Origin: Karstenula rhodostoma CBS 690.94
Lineage: Eukaryota; Ascomycota; Dothideomycetes; Pleosporales; Didymosphaeriaceae
DNA length: 64,000 bases
Assembly (NCBI GenBank): GCA_010093485.1
Contig: MU001504.1
Location: 1,247,769 to 1,311,768, forward strand
Reading direction: 5' to 3'
In this document: positions 1-14,600 of the stretch, piece by piece
Layout of the letters: the number at the start of each line of letters is the position of its first letter
Position numbering within the stretch: position 1 is the stretch's first letter
The notes under the pieces: model-generated
What the model was told of the DNA's origin: nothing
Seen by the model: the letters and a program-made list of their open reading frames with translations, nothing else
Databases searched by the model: none
Program-made: the position numbers and the translations under genes

Positions 1-1165
1 AAGACTCTTACTCTAGCTAATTAGTATTATAATACTAATAATAGTATAATATAAGTAGGAAATTATAGTCTAAGCTATATATTTCTAAGGGAAGTTAATC
101 TAAATAATTAAATTCTACTAGTAAATAAATAACGAGCGCTATTTACCTAAGGGGTATATTAAAAATATAAATAATACTTAGTAATATTAGGGTTTATAGA
201 GCTCTAATTAGCTGTAATAAGGGGTACCTTAACTTAAGTATTAAACTAATTTAGGATAAGTGTAGTATATAACTAGCCTTTCTAGTAATCTTTTCTTATA
301 AAGTAATCTAATTAATTCGCTCCCTAAATAAAGGGATATTTAAGTTCCTTTTCTCTACTATATATTTTTATTTAAGGTTATAGAGTTTTCTAGAGTTAGC
401 TAAAGCTTACTAGTATATAAGACTATTATAGTTAATTCCTATATACTATTATTTATAAGTAATATAGCCTACTTAGTAGTATTAAAGGCTAGTTTAAAAT
501 AGTTCTAATTAACTTTAGTACCTAGGAGCTATACTATATTAGTATATTTTTTACTAAAGTATATATTTCTATAGTTAGTTTTATAGATATAGATAATATT
601 ATATATAATAATATTATAAGTAATACTAGTTAAGTAATCTTCTAGAATAGTATATATAAATATAAATAGTATTACTAAAATAAATATAGCCTATTTAATA
701 TTATTAGAATATTTAGATACCTTAATAATATAATTAGAGAGTAGAATAATAATAGTAATAATAAAAGTTATATTAACTATAAAATAATATAAGTAGGATA
801 GTAGTAAATAGTAATATTTTAAGTAAGGATAGTAGAGGGAGGCTTAATAGACTATAAATTAGAAGAAATAAATATAGAAATATACTAATATATATAAGAA
901 TAATTAGAGATTAGTATAAAAGAATATTAGGTAAAAAGTAATATTAAGTATAGTTTATTTTAGTTCTAGTATTACTATTTAGGTTAGTATTTTATAATAA
1001 CTATTTTATAGTATTTTACTAGTCTAAGATATAGTTCCTATTAAGACTTAAATTAGATAGGTAAAAGGACTTAGTAAGTATAAAATACTTTAGATAATTA
1101 AAATCTTTTTACTAAGTATAACCTTAGGCTCTATTTACTATATTAGGTATTTTTTAGTATAGAAA

Positions 1166-1188
1166 TTTTTTTTTTTTTTTTTTTTTTT
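1166..1188. repeat. T23 homopolymer
   Basis: An uninterrupted run of 23 T in the RIP block. It could be the complement of a retroelement poly(A) tail or the result of slippage; its flanks show no clear element end. Confidence 0.9.
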
Positions 1189-1445
1189 AGCCTTAGACTC
1201 TAGTAAAGTTATTTAGTATTAAATTTAATAGCTTATATATATAATACTATTTAATAGTCTATAGTAAGTAAGCTATTATATTTCTATATAGGTATAGCTA
1301 TTAAGTAAAATAGTTAAGATATACTTCTAAATAAGTTCTTTATAGATCTATTAATTTTTCTAGAATAGTAATACTATTCTATTTAGTAAAATTAGCTTTA
1401 TCTAACTTATAAATATATAGAGAAAGTTAGTACTATAACTAGAAA

Positions 1446-1597
1446 CCTTTTTAGTTAGCCTATATATAGACGCTAGGCATGCCTTAGCTACTTTTTTAGT
1501 CCCCCTTTATTCGTGTATTGGTAAAGTATAATGCGCCTTTTTATCCCCCCTACTTTATTAAGTTACCCTACCTTATAGTAAATCTCTATAATATATA
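1446..1597 (+). repeat. Dispersed repeat, copy A (152 bp, partly RIPped)
   Basis: This copy aligns without gaps over 152 bp with 38969-39120, and its last 107 bp align with 37638-37744. It keeps C-runs and some CpG and TpG, such as the segment around 1511-1537, which are lost in copy C. No protein is visible. The end of the conserved block, followed by a TA-rich flank, suggests a transposon terminus, but I found no inverted partner, so the element class is unknown. Confidence 0.85.
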
Positions 1598-2637
1598 ACT
1601 AGAAAAGTAAATATTTTTATAAATATATTCTTTAATATATAGATTAGTAGAAATTATACCTATAGATATTTTTTATAATATAGCTAGAACTATTACTTTT
1701 AGTATATATATATACCTAGCTTTCCTTTTTAATCTACCTTAATAAAATTATACCTAGTATTCTATACTATACTATATTAATTTAATACTCCTAGATACTA
1801 ATAGCTATAGAATATACACGAAAGACCTTTAATAATAGTTTCTAGAAGGCTTTATTCTATAGTATAATTAAAATAGGTAATTAATATAAATATAAAATAG
1901 GCTTACTAGACCCCTATTTAAAATTACTCTAAAATAATTCTAATTCTATTTTTAATCCTCTTTAGTTCTATTTAATAATTTTTTAAATAGAAATAGTTAT
2001 TTATCTTTCTACTATAATAAGTCTTTATTATACCCCTTTATACTATATACTAATTATATTACTAGAAATATTAACTATATTATTAATAAATAGATAAACT
2101 AGCCTTTTATAGGTATTTATAGAAGTTATAGTATAGTAAGCTATATATATAATAGGTCTATTTATAATATTATATAGTACCTTTTACCTTATTATAAATA
2201 AAGATTTAGAGGGTACTATAGTTATATTTACTTATAGTACTATAAATATAGTAAGTAAAATAGTTAGATTAATTATCTAAAATAGTTTTAATATACTATA
2301 GAATATTAGCCACGATTTAAGAATTTAGTAGATAATAATAAATATAAGCTAACTTCTAGTATTTACTAAATTAAGTACCTTTATTATTATAAACTAGTTT
2401 ATAATTTTAGATATCTTATATATATTTAATACTACTAGCGCTACTTAGTACTACTATACTAGTACCTTAAGGTATATTTATTTCCTACTTCTTAGAAACC
2501 TAAATAAGGGTAATAATAGATAAATAAATAGGGTTATTAGTAATAACTAGAGCTATTTAATTAAGATAGTAAATAGAAAACTTTACCCTATAGATAGTAG
2601 TAATCTATCTACCCCTATTAATCTTAATAGAGATATA

Positions 2638-2754
2638 GTAGATAAAGATATAACTATAAATAAAGTAGAAAATAGTATAAATAAAAATATAGCTATAGAT
2701 AAAATAAAAGATAGTATAGATAAAAATATAACTATAAATAAAATAGAAAATAGT
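2638..2754. repeat. Tandem repeat, 3 x 39 bp
   Basis: Three adjacent 39 bp units (2638-2676, 2677-2715, 2716-2754) differ at a handful of positions and each end in ATAGT or GATAGT. The period is 13 codons. Most differences between units are G/A or C/T, as expected after RIP. I infer a relic of a coding repeat, perhaps in a transposon-encoded protein, but no product can be assigned. Confidence 0.8.
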
Positions 2755-4586
2755 ATAAAAGCTAATAGAAAATAAATAAAAGAGTAGAAAAATAATAGTA
2801 GAAATAAATAAAATTATCTAGCTAAAAGGAGATAACTAGAGCTATAGTATAATAGTACTAGTAATAATACTAGAATAAAAATAGATAGTATACTTATTTA
2901 TAAGTATATAGGTATAATAGGAAAAGGCCTCTTATATAATAGATAGAATAAAAATATACTAGACTATCCCTCTATTTACTACTATTATAAAAAGTATAAA
3001 AAATAATAGAATAATTATTAAAAGTTTCTTTTTAAAGATAATATATAATATAAAAGGAGTTATAACTAATAAACTAATAGTATATATAAAATAATATATA
3101 AAAAGAAAAAAATTATTTATTTAAATAGAGAGAAGTATAGTATATATAAATATATAGTTAAATAAATCACGAATAAAACTAGTATATATATAAGGAGGTC
3201 TAGTACTATAGTAACTATAAGTAAATTATTAAAACGTAGATATATAGGGGACTTATTAAGAAGAATTAAGGAAGTATAAAAAAAACTAGAAGAGGAGAGA
3301 TTATAGAGAGAAGTATTAAATATTTATTAAAAAAAAATATTAAAAAAAGTAATTAAAAGAAATTTTTAAGAAGAATTATTACTTTATAATTTATATATTC
3401 TACTATACTATACCCTATTCTCTTTAGTATATTAAGATAAAATATACTATAAAATACCTTAGATATAAAATACTTTAAATATTAAATATAAAAAGTAATA
3501 ATAAGTTTATTTTATATTAAGACCCTTTAGTTTTAAATTACCTCTAGATATATATATAGGACTAGTTAAATAAAATAAAAGTAAGATTTACTATATATTA
3601 ATAGTTAATATATATAATAAAAATTACTATTAGTTACTAGAATAGCCTTTTACTATTATTAGGCTTAGAGGTAATAGAGTATATTTTCTTACTTATAAAG
3701 GCTCTAAGCTAAGGTCTTATTAGTAATATATAAAATTATTTAAAAACTATAGTACTTATAGTAATAGTTTTATTATATAGAGAAATCTATCTATAAAGTA
3801 TATAAAGGACTTTTAATATTTTCTAGTAATATTCTCTAGTTAAGTTAATAAGTAGGGTATTACTTTTAGAGTTAATATTATTTTAGTACTTAGTACTATA
3901 GATATTAAGTAGAATAAGATAGTCTAGATTCTCTTAACTATATCTATATATTTTAACTTATAAATATTTTCTAAATAAGTTTTTATTTATATCTATTAAG
4001 TATATTATTTAGTTATATTTAATATATTATAGTATAACTATTATACTAGTTATTATTATAATAGTATAGTTATTTTTCTACTCTAATATACTACTTTACT
4101 ACTACTCTATCTTATTTATTAGTTTAAGTATATTTTTAGTCTTTAGTATTTCTATAGTCTTAATAACTATACCTTTCTTAATATACTCTAGTAAGTAGTA
4201 ACTAGCTACTTATTTAATAGAGTTTTAACCTATAATAAGTATATATAATTTACTACTTAAGAATAGACTATTTATTATAATAATACTAATATTACTACTA
4301 AAAATATATTAAAAGTAGGGCTTAAAAGTAACTATAACTTTACTATTATTAACTAAGTTAAAAATATAATTAAAGTTAAAATAGTAAACTATATTACTAT
4401 AGTTAGTTAGAATAATCTAGATTCTATTTTTATTTATAAATAGTTTAGAATATTCTTCTCTATATTTTAGTATTATAGAAAGAGAATAGTCTCTAATATA
4501 AAGGAACTTTTATAGATAGTTATTCTATAGCTTCTCTAGAGTAGTTATAAAACTAGTAACTTATTATTTAAGTCTACTTATTATTA

Positions 4587-4920
4587 ACTAGAGCTTAGAA
4601 TAGTAGGTCTTCTACTTAGTAAGTTCTATAGTATATTTTTTAACTTACTAGTAGAGTCCTTAATTAATCTTTTATAATTATTTAAGTATAGACTAGAGCT
4701 TAGAATAGCTAGTTCTCTACTTAATAAGTTCTCTAGTATACTTTTTAATCTACTAGAAGTAATTAGTTATCTACTTATTAAACTTACTAGTATACTCTTT
4801 AACCTATTAATTAAATTTTTAATTATATTTTTATAACTACTTAAGTATAGACTAGAGTTTAGTATAATTAGTTCTCTACTTATTAAGCTCTCTAGTATAC
4901 TCCTTATCCTACTAGATATA
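4587..4920. repeat. Imperfect tandem repeat, periods 105 and 159 bp
   Basis: The motif ACTAGAG(C/T)TTAG starts at 4587, 4692 and 4851, giving units of 105 and 159 bp. The longer unit contains an extra 54 bp sub-unit resembling the CTCTACTT(A/T)(A/T)TAAG...CTAGTATAC core. Both periods and the sub-unit are multiples of three. This suggests an ancestral repetitive coding sequence now destroyed by RIP. Confidence 0.7.
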
Positions 4921-7900
4921 CTAGTAATTAAAACTACTAATATATTTAGTTAAGGTATTTTAAAAGTTTTATAAATATTTAATCTCTTTTACTATAGACT
5001 CCCCCTATATATAAAGCTATATAGTAAGCTAACTAAAGTACTCTAGAAACTATAGACTAATTTACTATAGAGATAATTTATTTATTATTTTCTAAGTAAG
5101 CTAGAATTTATCTATAGTTATCTATTACCTACTAGTTATAGTTTTACTTAAAATTAATTATTTAGGCTAAGTAGTAGGGTTAGCTAGTAAGGTCTTTTAG
5201 ATAGAAACTAACTTATTAGATAATAGAGTATATTATCTAGATAGAATATTACTTTTATATAAAATATATCTTATTACTATTATAATAAATTTTACTATAC
5301 TAAGTTTAGTAATTTTAAATCTAAATATATCTAAGTTCTTTTAAAAAGCCTATTATTTATTTTTACTCTAGATATATAAATATATTAATATTTTAATTTA
5401 TATTATATTTATCTATTCTAGATAATTAGTATTTTTATAAAAGAATAGTTTAAAGTATTTATATAGAACTTTATTCTTAATTTTATACTAATAGATATTA
5501 TAGGGAAAGGGAAAGCTATTAACTATAGTAATTATAGTAAATACCTTTACTATAGTAGAGAGGAGAGGGAATAGTTAGTATATACTTATAAGTATTAATT
5601 TATACCTTTTAGATATTTAAAGTATTATCTCTAATTATTTTATTAGATATATATACTAGTGGGATATATAAGATACTACTTTTAAAATTATAAATAACTA
5701 TAATTATTCTAATATACTTTTTAAATTTAGTATAGTTATAGGTAAATATATATCTATTAAACTGGCTATAGAGCTTATCTAAAGATATATTTAAAAAAAA
5801 AAAAAATTTATAAATTTTATTTATAAGTAGTATATAGTTTTCTTAGATATAGATTAAACTATTAGTAGTTAGCCCTATATAGAAATAGATAGTATTAGTA
5901 AAATAAATTTACTATTATAAGAAACTACCTCTTATTTAAATATTTAATATAGAGGTACTTTAAAAAGTATATATAGAATATTAGTCTAGTAATTAGTATA
6001 TATAAATATAGATAATCTTTAAAAAATAAAATATATAATAATTCTAAGAATAGTAAGCTATATTATAAGAATATTAGATATAATAATAGCTATAATATTA
6101 TTAACTAAATAGTCTAGATACTTATATAACTAGTAGATAATAATTTAAATATAATATAGGTATAAGTTAAAGAGTTACTAGACTATATATAAATTATAGA
6201 ATACTAGCTATTAAAGAGTAAGGTAAGGAATATTCTTAATTTTATAGTTATAAATAAACTTATCTAGGCCCCTTATTATATTCTAGAGTAACCCTAAATA
6301 AATACTAGGAAAAGAAAGCACGCTAAATATATAATAGATAATTAGAGGTAGGACTATTATAGATATTATAAAGTGGCTTTAGAGGATAGATAAAAGAAAA
6401 GGGTATAAGGGGAAGAGAAAATAGGGCCTACTATAGTATAGAAATATAGCCTATTAATTAACTTAAAGTTATTACTAAGTTAGTAAGAATTTTACTAGAC
6501 CTAGATATATAGATAAGTATTTTTTTTTTCTTACCCTACTATCTATAGGTACTTAGGGAGTAGTAGTATATACTATCTAGAGTTAGTAATTTAAGTAGGT
6601 AAGTAAGATAAGGTTTAAAGAAGCTATAGCTATACTATTCTTATATAAATTCCTATTAGCTATAATTATTTTTATATTAATAAGTATTATTACCCTATTA
6701 GTATTCTTAGAACTATATAATACCTATTTAGTTAAAATAATAAAAGGATTTTATAGAGGTAATAAATAATTAGAATCTATATACTAGAATATTTATAATC
6801 TATATAGAGAAGGGGAAGGGTAATTAGCCTATATTTATATATATATAGGTTATAAAACCTCTATATTTAAAATTAATAACCTCTATATTTTTATTTACTA
6901 TAGGTTAGAAAAGTTTTATAAAGAGTTATAAAGTAAGTATATTAATAAAAGTATTTTAGTAATATCTAGAAATAGAGCGCGACTTCTTAGTAAGACTAGT
7001 AAAGATATAAATAATATATAGTAGTAAAAGTTATAAGTATAGGAGCTTTTATTAGAGTATAAAATAAGTAGTTTTTTTTAAGTTAATTAAAATAATATAT
7101 AGATAATAATAACTTAATAGAATAAAGATATAATATATATTAATAAAATAGTAATAATTTAGTAGTAAATAGTATATAGTAGTAAGTTATAAATATAGAA
7201 ACTATTATAAATATATTAAATTAAACTACTCTTTTAAACTAATTAAGATAGTATATAAATATTAAGTACTATACTAAAATATATTAATACTAAAGGTTAA
7301 TAATATAATAGAATAATATATATAGAAACTAATATACTATATATTATAGGGAGAAAATAAAGGAGAGACTAGCCTAAATTCTAATCCAGGCCTATAGGAC
7401 TATATAGTATACTTATAATAAGAGAGAGACCTTTTTATTCTTTTTTAATACTTATTTACTTACTTTTAGACCTTTATTTACGTAATTTAGACCTTTTTTT
7501 TTATATATTTTTATACTTTTTTAATTATTAGTATAATACTAACTATTATTTAAATACTAACTCTTCTATTTACTTATATTTACTAATATCCTTAACTTTT
7601 ATCTATAGCTTATAACTCGCCCTATTACTATTACTATTATTATTAATACTACCTATTTATTATTACCTACCTATTATTACTATTAATATTACCTACTATT
7701 TCTTACTTTACCTATTACTATAAAATAGCTATTATCTACTTTATATTTATTAACTATATAGGTTACTCTAACTTAATTATAATTATTTTTACTATAAAGT
7801 CTAGCTCCTTTTAGCCCTTAAAAACTATTATAATTATCTCTTACTACTTATATATAAAGTTTTTATTCTTAGCTAACTACTATAGTATTATCTCTATATA

Positions 7901-8598
7901 GTCTAGATTAGTAATATTATATTAGCGACGCTATATATATATATATATAAAAAACTTATTAATAGACTCTATAATTATATAGTCTATAACTATAACTTAT
8001 AGTATTTATATACTAAATTAATTATTATACTAATAGAGGTTAACTTACTAGATAATATATTAGATCTTATAATATATATAATTAGATATATCTAGATTAC
8101 TAATAGACTTACTATTAGTATATACTAGATTATATTTATTACTAAGAATTAGTTATTTACTATTATTAGTTATTTTAATAGAGTAGAATATAGTATAAGT
8201 CTTTTTCTATAAAAGTTAGTCTTTATATATAATACTATAAGTTACTTATTACTAGTAGGTAATCTCTCTTTTATATTCTTTTTTAAATTATAATATTATT
8301 AATATTTTATAATATCCTTAATATTTCGTAACTTCTCTATAATTATATATTAGATATTAGTAAATAAAAAGTATATTATCCTACTAGCGTTATATAGTAT
8401 TATAGTATTATAGTATTATAGTATCGCTATATTATATAATATATATAGGTAGGTTAATATTTAGTTAATTAAATCTAGTACTATAGATATCCTTCTTTCT
8501 CTCTTATTATAAATAGTATTATCCTTTAGAGCTATTTAATAAAACTATATAGTACCTCTAAATCTTTCCTTATTATTAGGTAGTTATAATAGTAGCTT

Positions 8599-8604
<6 letters not shown>

Positions 8605-8634
<30 letters not shown>
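8605..8634. repeat. A30 homopolymer
   Basis: An uninterrupted run of 30 A followed by GGAGAG. This is a plausible fossil poly(A) tail of a non-LTR retroelement on the + strand, but no upstream coding remnant is readable, so slippage is equally possible. Confidence 0.9.
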
Positions 8635-8636
<2 letters not shown>

Positions 8637-11600
8637 AGAGACTATATAGTAAAGAAAATAAATACTAAAAAGGAAAAAAATAGCTAGATAAAGTCTATAC
8701 TAGTATTATCTAAATATATATTAGAAAATATATAGAGGAAGCTATTAATATAGTAATTAAAAAAAATATTAAATAGATTTAAAAATAGAAAAATTTAGAA
8801 GTAGTATAGCTTATCCTCTCTTACTACTATTTATATATAGTCTTTAAGGTTTTTTATTTTACTAGAAGCTACTTTATAGAGCTAGAAAAGGTTAAAAATA
8901 AAAATATTAATAGTTTTAGTAATTATTTCTATTCTAGTATTTTATTTATTACTACTAATATTCTTAATAGTTAATAAGCGGGTAGTAGGGTCTATAGAAA
9001 TAAAAAACTAGTAGAAAATAATACTAGCTTTTATAATAATAATATTATTATTCTTAGTATTATTAAATAAAAGACTATACTTTTCTATTAATTATATAGA
9101 ATTAAATAGAATAATAGGGCCTTTAGAGTAGTAATATTCTATAAGTAGCTTCTTTAGTAACTCTTTAAGGGTAGATATAGTATAGTAGTATTTTTAATTA
9201 ACTATAAACTCTATATATTTATAGGTATTCTCTATAAAGGGTAATAAGATAGCTATAATAGATAGTATACTTAAATAGTAATAGAGGGATAGAGAGGTAG
9301 AAATAGAGAGGAGAGTATATAGTATAATATAATAGAAAAATAAATAGTATAGTATATACTAGAAAAAAAGAAATTACTTTATAATTAAAATACTTATATT
9401 TATATAGTAGAAAATAAGTAACTAATTAAAAGAAAATTAAAATAATTTATAATTATACTCCTCTATATTTTATAGATTCTTAGCCCTTTATCTAGAATAT
9501 ATTAGTAAAAAGTTATCTAATATAGAGTTATAGGTAGTTATTACTAACCTCTATTTACTATATATACTAGGGGTATATATCTAATTAAGTAAATACTATT
9601 TTTTTCTTATACTATTTTAAGATTATAGGGCTTAGAAGAAATAGATAGAGTATATATATATTTATTTTATAGAGTACCTATTTCTCTATTTTATTACTAT
9701 TAGACTAGTAATTAAATTTTAGTAGTATACTTTTAGGGCTTCTAGTACTATATAGTTCTAGGGGGCACTATACTAACTACTACTAAAGTAGGTATACCTT
9801 TTTATCTATTAGGCTTTTACTACTATAGAATAGTAAATCTAATTTATATATTTTAGTCTTTTATAGAATCTACTTCTCCTATATATAGTAAGACTAGTTA
9901 AAATTATATTATTTATAGTTAAAATAGTATTATAGTAATATATAGGGTATAATAGTTATTTTTATAATAATATACTATAGATTATATATAAAAGTATTAG
10001 TATCGCGCTATAGAATAAATATAGTTATATAAGTAAAGTAGAGGTTATTAGAATTCTATAATATATTAATTAAAATACTTATAAATATATTATTTTTAAT
10101 TTTTATAATATAGTTCTAGACTTTATAGATAATATATATAATTTTTATAGAATAGTTTTATAAACTCTTATTTTATAGGCTTTATAACCTTTTAATAATA
10201 GTAGATAATTTTATAGGCTAATAAATAGGTATATTAGGCTTTATATTACTTAATAGAATTAGAAAGGAGAGGGATTTATTAAATAGAGGTATATTAGACT
10301 TTATAGTATTTAATAAAAGAGAATTATTAAATAGAAACCTAGTAAGGTTTTACTAAGCTACTATATATTATTTTTACTATTTTAACTAGTAGATTATTAT
10401 ATCTATTACTATATATTACTAAGATAATACTATTATAGAAGCTATTACTAGATTTTATCTTTATTAAAAGTTTATACTAGAGGTAGATTTAGCTATACTA
10501 GACTATCTAGAATACTACTAGTAATAGTACTATAGTACTAAGCCTTTAAACTAATAAAGTAATAGTAATAGTATTAAATAAAGTTACTATTATTTAGAAA
10601 TAAGATTTCTTTTAGTACTTATCTACTAGAGACTATTTAAAGAATAACTAGAATATAATTAATTATAGTAAAGAGAATAAAAAGATAAAAAGGAGAAAAA
10701 GTAATATAAAAATATTTTAAAAAATTTTATTAAATAGAATAGTAAAAGTAATATAGTAGGTAGTACCCCTCTTTTTTTTTTAAATTTAACCTAACTACTA
10801 TTTATACTAATAGATATTATAGACTAAACTTTTTTACTATCCTCTACTTAGACTATATCTAGAGTAAGAGGGTATATAAGTATTTCTATAAAATTCTATA
10901 TTATATATACTATTTACTCTATAATAGACTTTTTAATCTACTAGTATATAGTATATTACTAATAATATATTATATCTAGTATACTAGCTATATATTATAC
11001 TAGATATTTAAAATAAACTAGCCCTTATTTATTACTTTATAGATAGATATAACCTTTTATACTATATTAATAAGGGATTTAAATAGGCTATATAACTAGA
11101 TAAGATATAATAATATATAATATTTCTAAATTTTTAAATTATAGAATAAAAATAGATATCTAGTTAAATACTTTTAGTATTTAAATATATAGGCTCTCTA
11201 TATATAGTTAATAGTAACTATAGATATTCCTAGCTATAGTATATCTATTACTATAGGGGAGCTTTCTAGATATATATCTAGATTTAAAGTATTACTAGTA
11301 TCTACTTAGCTCTTTAGTATAATAGTACTTAGTAGAGAGGGTAATAATTAAACTAGCCTAAAATTAATTAAAGATAGTAATAAATAATATATAAGGTAGG
11401 AGGAAAAAGAATAAATATAAAATAAACTAGCTATAAATTAAAATTAAGGGGGGTATATAGAGAAGGGTAAGTAATAAATAAAAAAGAGGGTATATATATT
11501 AATATTAAATATTAAAACTAGAAAATATATTTAAATATTTTTAGTCTAGACTAATCTAGATTATTATATATTATATAAGTACCTCTCTTTTTTATATTAT

Positions 11601-14600
11601 AAACTACTTTATTAATTCTACTTTTATACTCTTTTACTCTAAAGTTATATATAATAAGCCTAAGTTAATAATATTAAAGACTATTATTTAAGTTTACTTT
11701 CTACTTTAAATAAGGTAGGAGATACTAAATTATATTTATAATATTATTAATACTAGAGAATTTTCTAGATTATACTATTATATACTATCTATTTAGAAGA
11801 AAGAAAAATATAGATTAGTTTTTTTATATTAATTAATAGGTATAAATAGTTTTAGTATAACTATTAATATTTAGTAATATAAATATAATACTAGAACCTC
11901 TTTATAGCTATTTTAGTCTCTATTCTTTTAATATTATTAAATTATAAAAATTATATAATTTTATATTTTACTATTCTCTCTCTAGAATAGGCTACTTTAT
12001 ATTAACTCTAATTAGATATAAAAAATAATTATAATAAAAGTATATTATACTAATTTATAAACTATATTAAATTTACTTATTATAGTCTAAAATACTTAAG
12101 ATCCCCTATATCTAGTATTATTATTTCTATTTTAACTCCCTTCTTTCTATTTATTATATAGTAACTATATAGCTATATTATATAGATTATTCTAGTAAGT
12201 ATATAATTCTAGAAGAATAAATATTTTTTATAAATAGTTAATTTATAGTAGTACCTTTTTACTCTAATATACCCCCTATATCTACTAGACCTACTAGTAT
12301 TCTAGATAGGACTACTATACTCTAGACTATAGAATTCTAGATTACTAGAAAATATACTATTATATATAAGGGGGATATCTTCTCTATATTATTTAGGCTT
12401 AATTATATAGTCTATAGTTTTAAGTTTATATCTATTAATAGTATAGTTTACTTTAATAATTCTACTAGCTATAGACTATAATTTTTATATATATAGAGGC
12501 TTCTCTCTATATACTAGTATATACTTAAGTACCCCTACTTATACTACTTTATTTAATTTAATATTAAGAATACTACTAGACTTAAGATAAATATATAAAT
12601 ATCTATAATAAGTATTTATTAGTACTATAAAATAGTCTTTTAGATTATTATATATATAAGTAATTCTAGTTTTATCTTACTAGTATTTAATATATCTACT
12701 ATATATTAGATCTATAAAAAGGATTATAATTTTATCCTTAATTTTACTAGATACCTTTCTATCTATAGTATTATATATAGTTATCTAGACCCTAAGTATA
12801 TAGTCTATTATATACCCCTTAGTCTTCTACTAACTATTATAGAGAGGGTATATAAGTATACTATAATAAATATAAATATAACTAGTAAGAGAAAAAACTA
12901 TATAAACCTATAAATAGGGCTAGTATATAGTAGCTAGTAGTTAGTAGTTACTAAAATAATAGATAATCTATAACTATATAAGAATATAGAATATTATAGA
13001 GTATACCTTAAAATACTTATACTTTAGTAGGAGCTATATCTAGTCTAGAGTAAAGGTAAAAATATCTAGTTTAATATAATAGGTCTCTAGCTATACCTTA
13101 CTAATCTAAAAATTATTTTTAAGTAGTAATAATAGTTAATCTAGTATAAAAGCGACCCTAGAGAGTATTAGCTAGACTAATTTAATAGTATACCTATTAT
13201 CTATAATTCTAGAAATAGCTCTATAAACTATTATAATTAAATATAATACTTTATAAGCTTAGATAAGCTATAGTAAAACTTAATAAAGAAACTTAGTAGA
13301 ATACTAAAATATAAATATTTTAAATAGTTTAAAGATTATAGGTTATCCTCTTCTAGTAGGCTTTTACCTATATAAAAACTAGACTAGATATATATATTTC
13401 TTATAATTAAATCTAAATTAGATATATACTAAATAGTTATAGAATACTTATAATTATTAATTAGTTAGTTATTTTAATAATAGAATAATAGGTAAGAAAC
13501 TATACTATTTTCTATATAGTATTATATAATATAATTATTTATTATTTACTACCTCTATTATTTCTATACTATATACTATATTTATTAGGCCTTATTAAGT
13601 ATTAAATACTCTTATCTTTTCTTATTATATCTATTACTATAGTATCTCTAGTCTAGTTTATTATTAATAGCTAAATATATAATAACTTTATAAAAGTTAA
13701 AATAATTAAATATCTATTAGAAAATTATCTAGTTATCTATATTTAGATTATAGATAATTATTTTAAGGTTTTAAAGTATTAATTACTAGTAGAAGGTAGC
13801 CTTCTAGAATTCCTTATACTAGTCTTTTTCTAATCCCTTTTTAAGAGTCTAGTTACCCTAGAATATAGAGTTATAGTTAATAAGGCTAAAGATATATAGA
13901 ACTATATTATTAAAGAGAAGGATAATCTAGACTTAGTAGATTCTCTACTTATAAAAAGCTTTTTTTACTATTATTAAAAGTAGACTATAGAGTTATAGAA
14001 TTTATTTAAGTATATATATAAGATATAGAATAAGTAGAAATATAAGTAAAAAAGATAAATATTAAATAAATTCTATATCTTATTATTATTAAGTATATTA
14101 CTAACTCTAGGGATAGATATTATATTAAGACTAGTAGTATATATAAATAATAGTATATAATTTTCTTTTCTTTTATAGATAGTAATAATATCTAATAGGG
14201 TATATAGTATTTCTTTATTATAAGATATATAGGTTAGGTATATATATATCTTAATATTAGTAGTTACTATAAGTATTATTATTATTATTATAATAGTATA
14301 TTATAACTTATAGGTATTAGTAAAATTAAATAGAAAAATATAGCTAATTAAATCTATAATTCTAATTAAAACTAGTATTATTATTAGTAATTAGAAAAAG
14401 TTTAAATAAAAATATAGTATATATAGAAATAATATAAAGTAATATAAATTATTAAAAATATATAGTAAAATAGTTTAAGTAACCTCTTTTACTTAGAAGG
14501 AAGGCTATTATAATAATAGTAGTAATAGTAATAGTAAGCTATTATATTCTATTTAATATTACTTTTTTTTATATAATTAGTATATTTTACTCGCTAATAT

